The position numbers were made by a program, and so were the translations under genes. The notes under the pieces were generated by a model. That model was given only the letters and a program-made list of their open reading frames with translations. It did no database searches and was not told where the DNA came from. Source: Acinetobacter sp. WU_MDCI_Axc73 (GTDB lineage Bacteria; Pseudomonadota; Gammaproteobacteria; Pseudomonadales; Moraxellaceae). Taken from it: 64,000 nt of DNA. The stretch covers positions 62,001 through 126,000 of the forward strand of contig NZ_JAHPRO010000010.1 in assembly GCF_025562455.1 (NCBI RefSeq), given 5' to 3'. How positions within the stretch are numbered: the first letter of the stretch is position 1; each line of letters starts with the position of its first letter. Below, in pieces: positions 28,395 through 36,694 of this stretch.

Positions 28395-29411
28395 ATGTCC
28401 GATTGGCCACCAAAACCACAAAATGGACCATCGAATAGCAATAATAAGGCTGGACAGGAATGGCAAATTTTGGAAAAAGCTGTTCTAGCCTCTGTAGAAG
28501 AACAACGTCGAGCTAGACGTTGGGGAATATTTTTCAAAATTCTCACCTTTCTTTACTTAATTTTCATTGTCGTTGTTTTAGGTCGAGGATGTTCTAGTGT
28601 AGAAAGTAGTACAATGTCTTCAAGTTCAAGCCCGCATCTAGCGGTGGTGAATATTATTGGTACGATTGATTCAGGCAACCAGTCCGTCAACAGCGATGAT
28701 ACCAATAAAGCACTGAAACGAGCATTTGAAGCAAAGTCAAGTCAAGCCGTAGTTTTAAATATCAATTCTCCAGGTGGATCACCTGTACAATCTGATGAAA
28801 TTTGGCAACAAATTCGATATTTAAAACAACAGCATACGGATAAGAAAGTCTATGCAGTGATTGGTGATATGGGAGCATCTGGTGCTTACTATATTGCATC
28901 AGCAGCAGATGAAATTATTGTCAATCCATCAAGTCTGGTGGGGTCGATCGGGGTGATTATGCCAAACTACGGCATAAGTGGGCTTGCTCAAAAATTAGGT
29001 ATTGAAGACCGCACCATGACTTCAGGTTCAAATAAAGACATTCTGAGCATGACTAAACCGATTAATCCGCAGCAGCGTGAACATATTCAGGCATTATTGG
29101 ATAATGTTCATCAACACTTTATCGATGCTGTGAAGCAAGGTCGTGGCAAACGTCTCAAAACAGATGATCCTGCAATCTTCTCAGGCCTATTCTGGACAGG
29201 TGAACAAGCGATTAAACTCGGTGTTGCTGACCGTACAGGTAACATTGATAGTTTGATGCGCGAGCTAAAACTTGATACTAAAGTAAACTATACGATTGAA
29301 CGCAGCCCATTTGAATCTTTGGTTGGGCGTATGGGTTCACAAATAGGTCAGGGAATTAGCCAGTCGATTTCTCAGCAATTGCAGACGGAACAACAGGCGC
29401 AATTCAAGTAA
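28395..29411 (+). CDS. SppA-like S49 family peptidase, membrane-bound
   Basis: From the ATG at 28395 the protein has 338 residues: a proline- and asparagine-rich cytoplasmic start (MSDWPPKPQNGPSNSNNKAG), one membrane helix at about residues 44-63 (IFFKILTFLYLIFIVVVLGR), then a single S49 domain. The nucleophile serine lies in GDMGASGAYYIASAAD (about residue 161) and the general-base lysine in MTSGSNKDILSM (about residue 212). It is the short, one-domain form of signal-peptide peptidase rather than the double-domain E. coli SppA, and should degrade leftover signal peptides or membrane peptides. A perfect TATAAT (28357-28362) lies 33 bp before the ATG, without an obvious -35. Shine-Dalgarno is weak. 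The hydrolase gene follows after 14 bp. Confidence 0.88.
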   Translation: MSDWPPKPQNGPSNSNNKAGQEWQILEKAVLASVEEQRRARRWGIFFKILTFLYLIFIVVVLGRGCSSVESSTMSSSSSPHLAVVNIIGTIDSGNQSVNSDDTNKALKRAFEAKSSQAVVLNINSPGGSPVQSDEIWQQIRYLKQQHTDKKVYAVIGDMGASGAYYIASAADEIIVNPSSLVGSIGVIMPNYGISGLAQKLGIEDRTMTSGSNKDILSMTKPINPQQREHIQALLDNVHQHFIDAVKQGRGKRLKTDDPAIFSGLFWTGEQAIKLGVADRTGNIDSLMRELKLDTKVNYTIERSPFESLVGRMGSQIGQGISQSISQQLQTEQQAQFK

Positions 29412-29425
29412 TTGAGTTCGTAACT

Positions 29426-30253
29426 ATGATATCTGATAAACCCATCATCCACTTTGCGCACGCCAATGGCGTGCCTTCTAAAGTTTATCAAAAACTTTTT
29501 GATTCACTTAAAGATGACTATGACATCATTTATGTGCCTTTGATCGGGCCGGATAAACGTTATCCGATTACCAATCACTGGCCACATTTGGTTGAGCAAG
29601 TTGTTGATAGCATTGTACAACAGGCGCAAGGTCGCAAAGTGATTGGTCTGGGACATTCTCTAGGTTCAGTTTTAACATTGATGGCTTGCTATCAACGTCC
29701 AGAATTGTTTTCTCAAGTGATCATGCTAGACCCACCGTTGATTTTGGGTAAATACTCCTTTGCTTTTCATATGGCAAAGCTGATTAGTCCAAAGCAAGTG
29801 GATAAAATGACACCTGCAGGTTTGTCTTCACGACGTCGGGATCATTGGGCATCGAAAGAGCAAGCCGCTGAATTATTACGTCCGAAGGGTTTTTATCAGC
29901 ATTTTGATCCAGAATGTTTCGAGGCTTATATCCAGTATGGTTTAAGTCCAGATCCTGCGCGTGGTGGTGTGACACTGACCATTCCTAAGGCAGATGAAGT
30001 TGAAATCTTTCGACAGAATCCGTCTTGGTGGTGGTTAACACCACGTCATTCTCCACATGTGCCTGTACATTTAGTGGTTGGGGAAAAAAGCGATTTTCTA
30101 AAACGATTTTTTCCTCAACAAGCTAAAAAAACGTTAAATATTCCATATACTGTGGTCAAAGGTGGACACATGTTCCCATTGGAGTATCCATTGGTGACAT
30201 CTGATCAAATTAGACAATTAATCAATGAACAGAGCCAACAAAAAAGCGCGTGA
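29426..30253 (+). CDS. alpha/beta-hydrolase
   Basis: This protein of 275 residues has an alpha/beta-hydrolase fold: HFAHANGVPSKVYQ near the start for the oxyanion hole, the nucleophile elbow GLGHSLGSVL near residue 74 (serine about 76), and a late histidine in VKGGHMFPLEYP (about residue 250). An acid residue is expected in LVVGEKSDFLKRF. These fit a cytosolic esterase, lipase or thioesterase-like enzyme of unknown substrate. It is 14 bp downstream of the SppA-like gene and probably in the same transcript. A weak hairpin overlaps its stop codon. Confidence 0.88.
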   Translation: MISDKPIIHFAHANGVPSKVYQKLFDSLKDDYDIIYVPLIGPDKRYPITNHWPHLVEQVVDSIVQQAQGRKVIGLGHSLGSVLTLMACYQRPELFSQVIMLDPPLILGKYSFAFHMAKLISPKQVDKMTPAGLSSRRRDHWASKEQAAELLRPKGFYQHFDPECFEAYIQYGLSPDPARGGVTLTIPKADEVEIFRQNPSWWWLTPRHSPHVPVHLVVGEKSDFLKRFFPQQAKKTLNIPYTVVKGGHMFPLEYPLVTSDQIRQLINEQSQQKSA

Positions 30254-30268
30254 TTTACGCTCTTTTTT
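30240..30268 (+). terminator. possible terminator overlapping the hydrolase stop codon
   Basis: AAAAAAGCG and CGCTCTTTTTT are nearly complementary (one mismatch) around a nine-base loop that contains the TGA stop, with a seven-T run following. It would end the SppA-hydrolase transcript. Confidence 0.5.
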
Positions 30269-30347
30269 AAGAGTTAAAGTTCCAGCTTCTTACTCTAATG
30301 TTATTGGAACACCATGAAATAGGTACTTTAGCGCCTGTTTGAATGCA

Positions 30348-30375
30348 AAAGCCAGTTACGCGGGTAACTGGCTTT
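30348..30375. terminator. strong hairpin between the convergent hydrolase and permease genes
   Basis: AAAGCCAGTTAC (30348-30359) pairs perfectly over 12 bases with GTAACTGGCTTT (30364-30375) around GCGG. Only short T runs flank it, but its position 44 bp after the permease stop (minus strand) suggests a terminator for that gene. Confidence 0.65.
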
Positions 30376-30418
30376 CATCAAAAAGAGTTAAACTGTTTGA
30401 GTACGCGATATCGTAATT

Positions 30419-31816
30419 TTATTCAGAAGCAGATGACTTCGAATTTAATAACTTATATAAAACATACATGAGCACAATCCAGATCGGAATCATAATCACA
30501 GATTCTTTAAATCCTTGTGTCCACATAATATAAAGAACAACCGCAATAAACAGAAGAACGATATAGTTACTCACAGGCGACCAAAGTGCAGGGAAGGAGA
30601 CTTTATGATTCAGTGTTTTCATTGCCGATTTAAATTTCAAATGGGTCAGACTGATCATCGCCCAATTTAGAACCAAAGCACCTACAACGACATACATCAA
30701 GTGACCAAGCGCATCTTCTGGAACAAAATAGTTCAGCAATACACAACCAAAAATTAATACCGCAGACAATAAAACGGCTGGAATAGGAACGCCTTCTTTA
30801 TTTACCTTTTTAAACACGGCTGGTGCATTGCCTTGTTGCGCTAGACCATAGAGCATCCGACTATTGGCATACATCCCACTGTTATAAACTGATAATGCCG
30901 CTGTCAAAATAATGAAATTGAGTAGATGAGCTGCCCAGCCAATCCCCAATTGACTAAAGATCATCACAAATGGACTTTTATCCAGACCACCTAAATCTAA
31001 CTGATTCCATGGCACTAGAGAAAGCAAAATAGTCAATGAACCCACATAGAAAATCAGGATACGAATCACGACTTGGTTGATCGCTTTAGGAATAGTTTTC
31101 TTGGGATCATCTGCCTCTGCTGCTGCCATTCCGATCAATTCAATCCCGCCAAAAGCGAACATGAGAAATGCCAACATATAAAATAAGCCATCAAACCCAT
31201 TTGGAAAAAATCCACCATGTGTCCATAGATTACTAAATGATGCCGTTGAATATGGGCCCGCCGTAAATAACAGATATAGACCAAAAATGATCATGGAAAT
31301 CACGGCAACGACTTTAATGATGGCAAGCCAAAACTCGGATTCACCATAAAACTTAACATTGGTTAAGTTAATTGCCGTGATCACCACAAAGAAAAACAAG
31401 ACAGAAACCCATGACGGAATATGAGGCCACCAGTAATTAATATACTTAGCAACTGCTGTCAGTTCAGTCATAGCCACTAAAACATAAAGAATCCAGTAGT
31501 TCCAGCCTGCTAAAAAGCCAGGAAACTTGCCCCAATATTTATTTGCAAAGTGGCTAAATGAACCCGCAACAGGTTCTTCTACAATCATTTCACCAAGTTG
31601 GCGCATGATGAGAAAAGCAATTAAACCACCAATGGCATAACCTAGGATAATAGAGGGACCAGCAGATTGAATAACTTGTGCGGAACCAAGAAATAAACCT
31701 GTACCAATTGCGCCTCCCATGGCAATCAATTGGATATGACGGTTTTTTAACCCCCGCTGAAGTTTTGAAGAATCGTTGCTCAAAGGACTTCGCTCGACCG
31801 TGAATAAGTGGGACAT
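30419..31816 (-). CDS. aroP: aromatic amino acid permease, AroP/PheP-like (APC superfamily)
   Basis: This protein of 465 residues has 12 predicted helices and the amino-acid-permease signatures LQRGLKNRHIQLIAMGGAIG and TGLFLGSAQVIQSAGPSIIL, then RQLGEMIVEEPVAGSFSHFA and GWNYWILYVLVAMTELTAVA. By recalled sequence it is closest to E. coli AroP/PheP over its whole length, so a proton-coupled importer of phenylalanine, tyrosine or tryptophan is likely, though D-alanine/D-serine or other substrates are possible in this group. The N-terminus has an extra polar stretch (MSHLFTVERSPLSNDSSK). It is divergent from the prpF-like gene; a 32-base palindrome lies between them. Confidence 0.85.
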   Translation of the reverse strand: MSHLFTVERSPLSNDSSKLQRGLKNRHIQLIAMGGAIGTGLFLGSAQVIQSAGPSIILGYAIGGLIAFLIMRQLGEMIVEEPVAGSFSHFANKYWGKFPGFLAGWNYWILYVLVAMTELTAVAKYINYWWPHIPSWVSVLFFFVVITAINLTNVKFYGESEFWLAIIKVVAVISMIIFGLYLLFTAGPYSTASFSNLWTHGGFFPNGFDGLFYMLAFLMFAFGGIELIGMAAAEADDPKKTIPKAINQVVIRILIFYVGSLTILLSLVPWNQLDLGGLDKSPFVMIFSQLGIGWAAHLLNFIILTAALSVYNSGMYANSRMLYGLAQQGNAPAVFKKVNKEGVPIPAVLLSAVLIFGCVLLNYFVPEDALGHLMYVVVGALVLNWAMISLTHLKFKSAMKTLNHKVSFPALWSPVSNYIVLLFIAVVLYIMWTQGFKESVIMIPIWIVLMYVLYKLLNSKSSASE

Positions 31817-31980
31817 TCTAATAGATCAAGTGATTTTAGCCTAGCCTGACTATAAAAAAAGCGATCAACTTTAGTTGAACTTGATAGTCGAATTTATCTC
31901 GATTTTGATTAATAGATGGACATATTAAATCGTTTCGCCATGATTTGGGTCATTGAGAAATTATGTGCTGCTGTAAGAAA

Positions 31981-32012
31981 ATAAATCTCTAGACTTAAGT
32001 CTAGAGATTTAT
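31981..32012. promoter_or_regulatory. perfect 32-base palindrome upstream of the prpF-like gene
   Basis: ATAAATCTCTAGACTT is followed at once by its exact reverse complement AAGTCTAGAGATTTAT, with no spacer. It lies 88 bp before the prpF-like start and 164 bp upstream of the divergent permease start. With no loop it would form a poor hairpin end but a good cruciform or dimeric-regulator site; a T-rich stretch (tttttttg) begins nine bases after it, so a terminator is also possible. Confidence 0.5.
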
Positions 32013-32100
32013 ACATTGGCTTTTTTTGCTTATATGATGTATGAAATTAGTCATGTTACATTTTGTCTCAAGCAAAAATAAATGAAAAGGATAACGGATC

Positions 32101-33288
32101 ATGAGTTCGCGACCACAAATTAAAATTCCAGCAACTTATATGCGTGGTGGAACCAGTAAAGGCGTTTTCTTTAAACTGGATGACTTACCTGAATCTGCAC
32201 AAGTGGCTGGACAGGCGCGTGATCAATTGCTGCTCCGAGTAATTGGAAGTCCAGACCCCTATGGAAAACAAATTGATGGCATGGGGGGGGCGACGTCTAG
32301 CACCAGTAAAACCGTTATTTTGACCAAAAGTACTCAGCCTGAGCATGATGTCGATTATTTATTTGGACAAGTATCTATTGATCAACCTTTTGTTGATTGG
32401 AGCGGGAATTGTGGCAATTTGACTGCTGCGGTTGGATCTTTTGCTATTAGTCATGGTTTGGTCGCCTCGAACCGTATTCCTGAAAATGGTATTTGTACGG
32501 TGAGAATCTGGCAAAAAAATATTGAAAAAACCATTATTGCACATGTTCCAATTACTAATGGTCAAGTACAGGAAACAGGTGATTTCGAACTAGACGGAGT
32601 GACCTTCCCAGCAGCAGAAGTACAAATTGAATTTCTTGATCCAGCTGATGATGGAGAAGAGGGAGGCGACATGTTTCCTACAGGAAATGTCGTGGATACG
32701 CTTGATGTACCAGAAATTGGCAGCTTTCAAGCTACTTTTATTAATGCAGGTATTCCTACGATTTTTTTAAATGCTCATGATTTGGGCTATACAGGTATGG
32801 AATTGCAGGATGCGATTAATAGTGATACTCAAGCTTTAACACGTTTTGAAAAAATTCGTGCCTATGGTGCAGTTCAAATGGGCTTAATTTCAGATGTGAC
32901 TCAAGCCGCAGCGCGCCAACATACGCCAAAAATTGCATTTGTTGCCCCTGCTAATACTTATCAATCTTCAAGCGGTAAAACGGTTCAAGCACAAGATGTT
33001 GATTTATTGGTACGTGCATTATCTATGGGTAAATTACATCATGCGATGATGGGCACGGCAGCTGTCGCTATTGGAACTGCTGCTGCTATTCCTGGAACTT
33101 TGGTCAATCTGGCGGCAGGAGGGGGCGCACGAGAAGCTGTACGTTTTGGGCATCCATCAGGGAGCTTAAGAGTAGGGGCACAAGCCGAGCAACAGGGTGA
33201 AAAATGGGTGGTGAAAAAGGCCATCATGAGCCGCAGTGCGCGTGTATTAATGGAAGGCTGGGTACGCGTTCCCGCAGATAGTTTCTAA
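32101..33288 (+). CDS. prpF: PrpF-family isomerase (2-methylaconitate cis-trans isomerase-like)
   Basis: This protein of 395 residues starts MSSRPQIKIPATYMRGGTSK, with YMRGGTSKGVFF, DGMGGATSSTSKTVI (about residue 62), and DWSGNCGNLTAAVG (about residue 100), all hallmarks of the PrpF family, which has a diaminopimelate-epimerase fold with two catalytic lysine or cysteine sites. PrpF moves the double bond of 2-methylaconitate in the AcnD-dependent 2-methylcitrate cycle for propionate. The late GHPSGSLRVGA segment is also conserved. The usual prpB, prpC and acnD neighbours are absent, so this may be a paralogue acting on another tricarboxylate. Shine-Dalgarno AAAAGGA precedes the ATG. Confidence 0.85.
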   Translation: MSSRPQIKIPATYMRGGTSKGVFFKLDDLPESAQVAGQARDQLLLRVIGSPDPYGKQIDGMGGATSSTSKTVILTKSTQPEHDVDYLFGQVSIDQPFVDWSGNCGNLTAAVGSFAISHGLVASNRIPENGICTVRIWQKNIEKTIIAHVPITNGQVQETGDFELDGVTFPAAEVQIEFLDPADDGEEGGDMFPTGNVVDTLDVPEIGSFQATFINAGIPTIFLNAHDLGYTGMELQDAINSDTQALTRFEKIRAYGAVQMGLISDVTQAAARQHTPKIAFVAPANTYQSSSGKTVQAQDVDLLVRALSMGKLHHAMMGTAAVAIGTAAAIPGTLVNLAAGGGAREAVRFGHPSGSLRVGAQAEQQGEKWVVKKAIMSRSARVLMEGWVRVPADSF

Positions 33289-33659
33289 TGAAAAACATGC
33301 TTTAGTCATCAGCTTATACCTGCTGCAATAAGCAGAATGCATTAATCTCAACGATAAAGTCTCGCTATCGCTTAAATAAACTATACGAGACTTCACATAG
33401 AATAAAGAGAATCCATACAGCATGTGAATTTTATCGCTTTAACCAAGCTTTTGAATTCGATGTAAAGATAAAGGTGATTTAATTAAGATTATCTTAAATA
33501 GAATTTTTTTCATCATGGTTTAAACTCTTCTGATTTCTCTTCTATAACGAGAAATAAAAGCGATTTATGAAAGAAATTTAATTTGTTTGTGAGAATTTGA
33601 TCATTAAAATAATTAAATAAGTGAATTTTATTGCATATTTTGAGGGAGTTTTGGTTACA
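33289..33659. other. intergenic region between prpF and the GGDEF-like gene
   Basis: These 371 bp are AT-rich and hold no credible gene. TTTCTC and GAGAAA near 33532-33552 form a weak inverted repeat. A GGGAG at 33644-33648 is the only good ribosome-binding site and fits the short frame at 33660 rather than the GGDEF-like gene's own ATG. Confidence 0.4.
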
Positions 33660-33689
33660 ATGTCCTTCTGGTGGGGAAAATATAATTGA
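33660..33689 (+). other. nine-codon frame just before the GGDEF-like gene: leader or frameshifted start
   Basis: ATG at 33660, with GGGAG eleven bases upstream, encodes MSFWWGKYN and stops 4 bp before the ATG at 33694. Removing one G from the GGGG run at 33673-33676 joins it in frame to the next gene (MSFWWENIIENMLDDND). It is therefore either a leader peptide with translational coupling or the true N-terminus broken by a one-base insertion. Confidence 0.45.
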
Positions 33690-33693
33690 AAAT

Positions 33694-34665
33694 ATGCTTG
33701 ATGATAATGATTTGGAAACAGTGTTTATTTTGGGGCAGCAACAATTACGTACGTTGACACCTCTAATCTCGAAGGAGTCTATACAAAGTTCAGTACCCAC
33801 ACTGTCTTTATTGGATAAGTTACCTGTTCCTGCATTTATTTTAAGTAGTGATAGCATTTTTCTAAAGGTTAATCAGTTGTTTGCCGATATCTATGCAAGT
33901 GATGCTTTATATATGCAAGGGAAGTCGATTAATAGCTTTATTGAAAATATTGAATCTGAAATATCCGCTATGCTTGAACAATTTGAGCATAATGAAGGGC
34001 ACTATGAAAAAGAGCTCTATGTAAAGGGGCATTTTTATAATACGTATTGTCGAGCCTTAAAAAACGATGATGAGCAAATTATCGCGTTGATGACAGTTTG
34101 GGCGAAAGTAACTAAATTAAAACGCCGAGAACGAGTACTCGAACTTAATAATCTACGTTTACAAGAATATCTGTATATTGATGCCATTACTGGTGCTCCT
34201 AATCGATTGGCACTGGAACAATGGTTAAGTGAAACTCAATCCGAGCAAAAAAAGACACCTTTTTATGCCTTGATGTTTGATCTCGATGATTTTAAAAAAT
34301 TCAATCAGACTTATAGTTACAGTCAGGGAGATATCGTTTTAAAAGAAATTGCAGAACTTTTGCAAAGTTATTTAAACCCTAAAGAAAGTATGCTATATCG
34401 ACTAAATTCTGCTCAATTTATCATTATTATGCCTAATGCATCAGAGCTTACGGCTTATACATTGGCAGAGCGTTTGCGCATTGCAATTTATGATGCCGCA
34501 TATTTTTTTGAAGAAGGTGTTCATGAGCGCCTTACTGCGACGGTTGCGATTTACAAACCTTCATTTCAAGAGTCTACTTCATTTTCTGAAATTGAATCGC
34601 GTTTATGTTTTGCGATCAAGAATGTCAAAGTCAGAGAAAAGAATAAAAGTATTTCATTAGAATGA
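33694..34665 (+). CDS. PAS-GGDEF protein with degenerate active site
   Basis: From the ATG at 33694 the protein has 323 residues. Residues about 40-135 look like a PAS domain (LLDKLPVPAFILSSDSIFLK). A short linker helix (LKRRERVLELNNLRLQEYLY) leads to a GGDEF-type domain from DAITGAPNRLALEQWL onward. The catalytic GGDEF is replaced: YRLNSAQFIIIMPN stands where YRxGGDEFxxxxPN is normal, so both glycines and both acidic residues are lost, and diguanylate cyclase activity is not expected. It may still bind GTP or a partner, or act as a signalling pseudo-enzyme. The start lacks its own ribosome-binding site and the frame is open further upstream from a TTG at 33631. A one-base insertion near 33675 may have displaced the original start. 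Confidence 0.8.
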   Translation: MLDDNDLETVFILGQQQLRTLTPLISKESIQSSVPTLSLLDKLPVPAFILSSDSIFLKVNQLFADIYASDALYMQGKSINSFIENIESEISAMLEQFEHNEGHYEKELYVKGHFYNTYCRALKNDDEQIIALMTVWAKVTKLKRRERVLELNNLRLQEYLYIDAITGAPNRLALEQWLSETQSEQKKTPFYALMFDLDDFKKFNQTYSYSQGDIVLKEIAELLQSYLNPKESMLYRLNSAQFIIIMPNASELTAYTLAERLRIAIYDAAYFFEEGVHERLTATVAIYKPSFQESTSFSEIESRLCFAIKNVKVREKNKSISLE

Positions 34666-34852
34666 TCTAATGCATAAAATTTTGATTAAGTCTTTATCAA
34701 ATTTAAATTTTATGTAAAACAGATACATCTGTCACATTTTGATTGAGGAAAAAAGTTTAAGCCTGATATGAATATGTTATCTTTGTGGGTAACTCATCAG
34801 ATCGCGCTTGGGCGTGTAAAGATCTCTTATTTTTGTTTCATCAGAGGCTGTC

Positions 34853-35761
34853 GTGACATCGATTTCACCAGTAAATGCCAATGCATTATTTGCGGCACAA
34901 GAGCGTATTCAGCAAGATTTAAAATTGGCCTTAGATGCTTTTTCTTTGGCTGAACCTCTGAAGTCAGCCGTTTATCACGCTGTAATGTTAGGTGGAAAAC
35001 GTGTACGTCCTGCGTTGTGTTATGCAGCAGCATCACTCATTGAACACTCAAATTTTGCTGCGGCACGCCGCGCTGCAGTTGCGGTGGAGTTTATTCATTG
35101 TTACTCATTGGTACATGATGATCTGCCCTGTATGGATAATGATTTATTACGCCGTGGGCAGCCGACTTGTCATGTGGCCTTTGGTGAAGACACTGCTTTA
35201 CTCGCGGGAGATATTTTACAGTCGATGGCATTTGAAGTTTTGACCAGTCGTTTATTTGACCAACAGGCAAGTGTTGATAGTACAGTTGTATTAAAACAGG
35301 TTCAAATCTTGGCAACTGCTAGTTCTAAAATGGTCAGTGGTCAAGTCATGGATTTGCAAGCAGAAGGCAAAGCAATCGATCAAGATCAACTTGAGAGCAT
35401 CCATCGCAATAAAACTGGTGCCTTGATTCAAGCTGCGATTATGATGGGTGCAGTTACCGCATTTTCAGGTGCAGATCAAGCCATTCCGCAGTTGCGTCAA
35501 TTTGGGCAAAATATTGGGCTGGCTTTTCAAGTGCATGATGATGTACTGGATATTATTTCCACTACCGAAACATTAGGTAAAACCGCAGGTAAAGATGAAC
35601 AGGTAGAAAAGTCAACTTATCCTGCATTAATGGGTTTAGAGGAAGCGCAACAATACGCTCTTTCTTTACAGCAACAAGCACTTGCTGCTTTGGATTATTT
35701 TGGTGAATCTGCTAAAGATTTACTGGAAATTGCGCAGTTTGTGTTATCGAGAAAAAACTAA
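34853..35761 (+). CDS. ispA: farnesyl diphosphate synthase
   Basis: This protein of 302 residues starts at GTG 34853 with AGAGG five bases upstream. Visible marks are GGKRVRPALCYAAA near residue 47, the first aspartate-rich motif HDDLPCMDNDLLRRGQP (about residue 86) in its bacterial DDxxxxD form, and the second LAFQVHDDVLDIIS near residue 225. IspA joins dimethylallyl and isopentenyl diphosphates to geranyl and farnesyl diphosphate, feeding undecaprenyl and quinone synthesis. The residue pattern before the first motif (HCYSLVHDD) fits a farnesyl rather than a longer-chain product. A strong hairpin follows the gene. In many gammaproteobacteria ispA lies between xseB and dxs; neither is here. 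Confidence 0.95.
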   Translation: MTSISPVNANALFAAQERIQQDLKLALDAFSLAEPLKSAVYHAVMLGGKRVRPALCYAAASLIEHSNFAAARRAAVAVEFIHCYSLVHDDLPCMDNDLLRRGQPTCHVAFGEDTALLAGDILQSMAFEVLTSRLFDQQASVDSTVVLKQVQILATASSKMVSGQVMDLQAEGKAIDQDQLESIHRNKTGALIQAAIMMGAVTAFSGADQAIPQLRQFGQNIGLAFQVHDDVLDIISTTETLGKTAGKDEQVEKSTYPALMGLEEAQQYALSLQQQALAALDYFGESAKDLLEIAQFVLSRKN

Positions 35762-35775
35762 TTTTCAGGATCTTA

Positions 35776-35806
35776 AAGTGCAATTCTGTTAAAAAGAATT
35801 GCACTT
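35776..35806. terminator. hairpin terminator between ispA and the convergent qmcA-like gene
   Basis: AAGTGCAATTC (35776-35786) pairs over 11 bases with GAATTGCACTT (35796-35806). It lies 15 bp after the ispA stop and 20 bp after the stop of the gene on the other strand. T runs are short. Confidence 0.65.
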
Positions 35807-35825
35807 ATTGATGTATTATTCTGGC

Positions 35826-36683
35826 TTATGACGGATTTCTTCCCATCACACCACGAATAGTATTGAGAATATCGGCAGGGAGTACCACGGTTTTGGCATT
35901 ATTAGATCTCGCCAGATCTTGCATAGCTTTGATATATTGTTCACCTAACAAATAAGCTACAGGAATTTCCTGTTCACCGACTGCCGAAGTCACCATTTCA
36001 ATGGCTTTTTGTGAAGACTCAGCCAAGACCACCTGTGCTTCAGCATCACGACGAGATGCTTCCAGACGACCATCCGCCTCTAAAATCGCAGCCTGTTTTT
36101 CACCATCGGCTTTGGTTACGGTAGCACGACGCTGACGTTCTGCTGCGGCCTGAGCTTCCATCGCGGCCTGCATAGTTGGAGAGGGTTGGATATCCTGAAT
36201 TTCGACGGTTTTTAAGGTAATACCCCAGTCAGAAATATCATCTGAAATGGCTGCTTTGAGTTTGGCTTTGATATGATCACGCGAGGATAATGCATCATCC
36301 AGATCCATTTCGCCGACGATAGAACGTAGCGAGGTCTGAACGAGATTTTGAATTGCCCATATATAATTTTCGATGCCGTACACCGCCTTTTCAGGTGTGG
36401 TTAAATTAATATAAGCCACTGCATTCATGACCAAAACTGCGTTATCGCGGGTAATCACTTCTTGCGAAGGAATATCTAAAACAATGTCTTTGGTCGTCAC
36501 TTTATAAGCGACTTCATCAACATATGGAATGACAAAATTTAGTCCAGGACTGAGCGTTGCGTGATATTTCCCAAGACGCTGAACAATCCATTTATAGCCC
36601 TGAGGAACAATACGTACCCCTTTAAAAATGGTCACTCCCACAAAAATGAGAAAGGCTAAACCAATAATCGTACCGACTGGCAT
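35826..36683 (-). CDS. qmcA: SPFH/band-7 membrane protein, QmcA/stomatin-like
   Basis: This protein of 285 residues has one N-terminal membrane helix (GTIIGLAFLIFVGVTIFKGV), then a band-7 domain with VPQGYKWIVQRLGKYHATLS and PGLNFVIPYVDEVAYKV, and a glutamate- and alanine-rich coiled coil (about 180-240: AMEAQAAAERQRRATVTKAD). This is the layout of bacterial stomatin-like proteins such as E. coli QmcA, which form large ring-like cages in the inner membrane, often with FtsH. It is 11 bp downstream of an NfeD-family gene, the usual partner of this family, so they form an operon concerned with membrane microdomains or quality control. Confidence 0.92.
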   Translation of the reverse strand: MPVGTIIGLAFLIFVGVTIFKGVRIVPQGYKWIVQRLGKYHATLSPGLNFVIPYVDEVAYKVTTKDIVLDIPSQEVITRDNAVLVMNAVAYINLTTPEKAVYGIENYIWAIQNLVQTSLRSIVGEMDLDDALSSRDHIKAKLKAAISDDISDWGITLKTVEIQDIQPSPTMQAAMEAQAAAERQRRATVTKADGEKQAAILEADGRLEASRRDAEAQVVLAESSQKAIEMVTSAVGEQEIPVAYLLGEQYIKAMQDLARSNNAKTVVLPADILNTIRGVMGRNPS

Positions 36684-36694
36684 AAAAAATCCTC

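Noticed and set aside
34768-34953. 61-codon plus-strand frame upstream of and overlapping ispA
   Set aside because: It overlaps the well-supported ispA start in another frame and has no conserved character.
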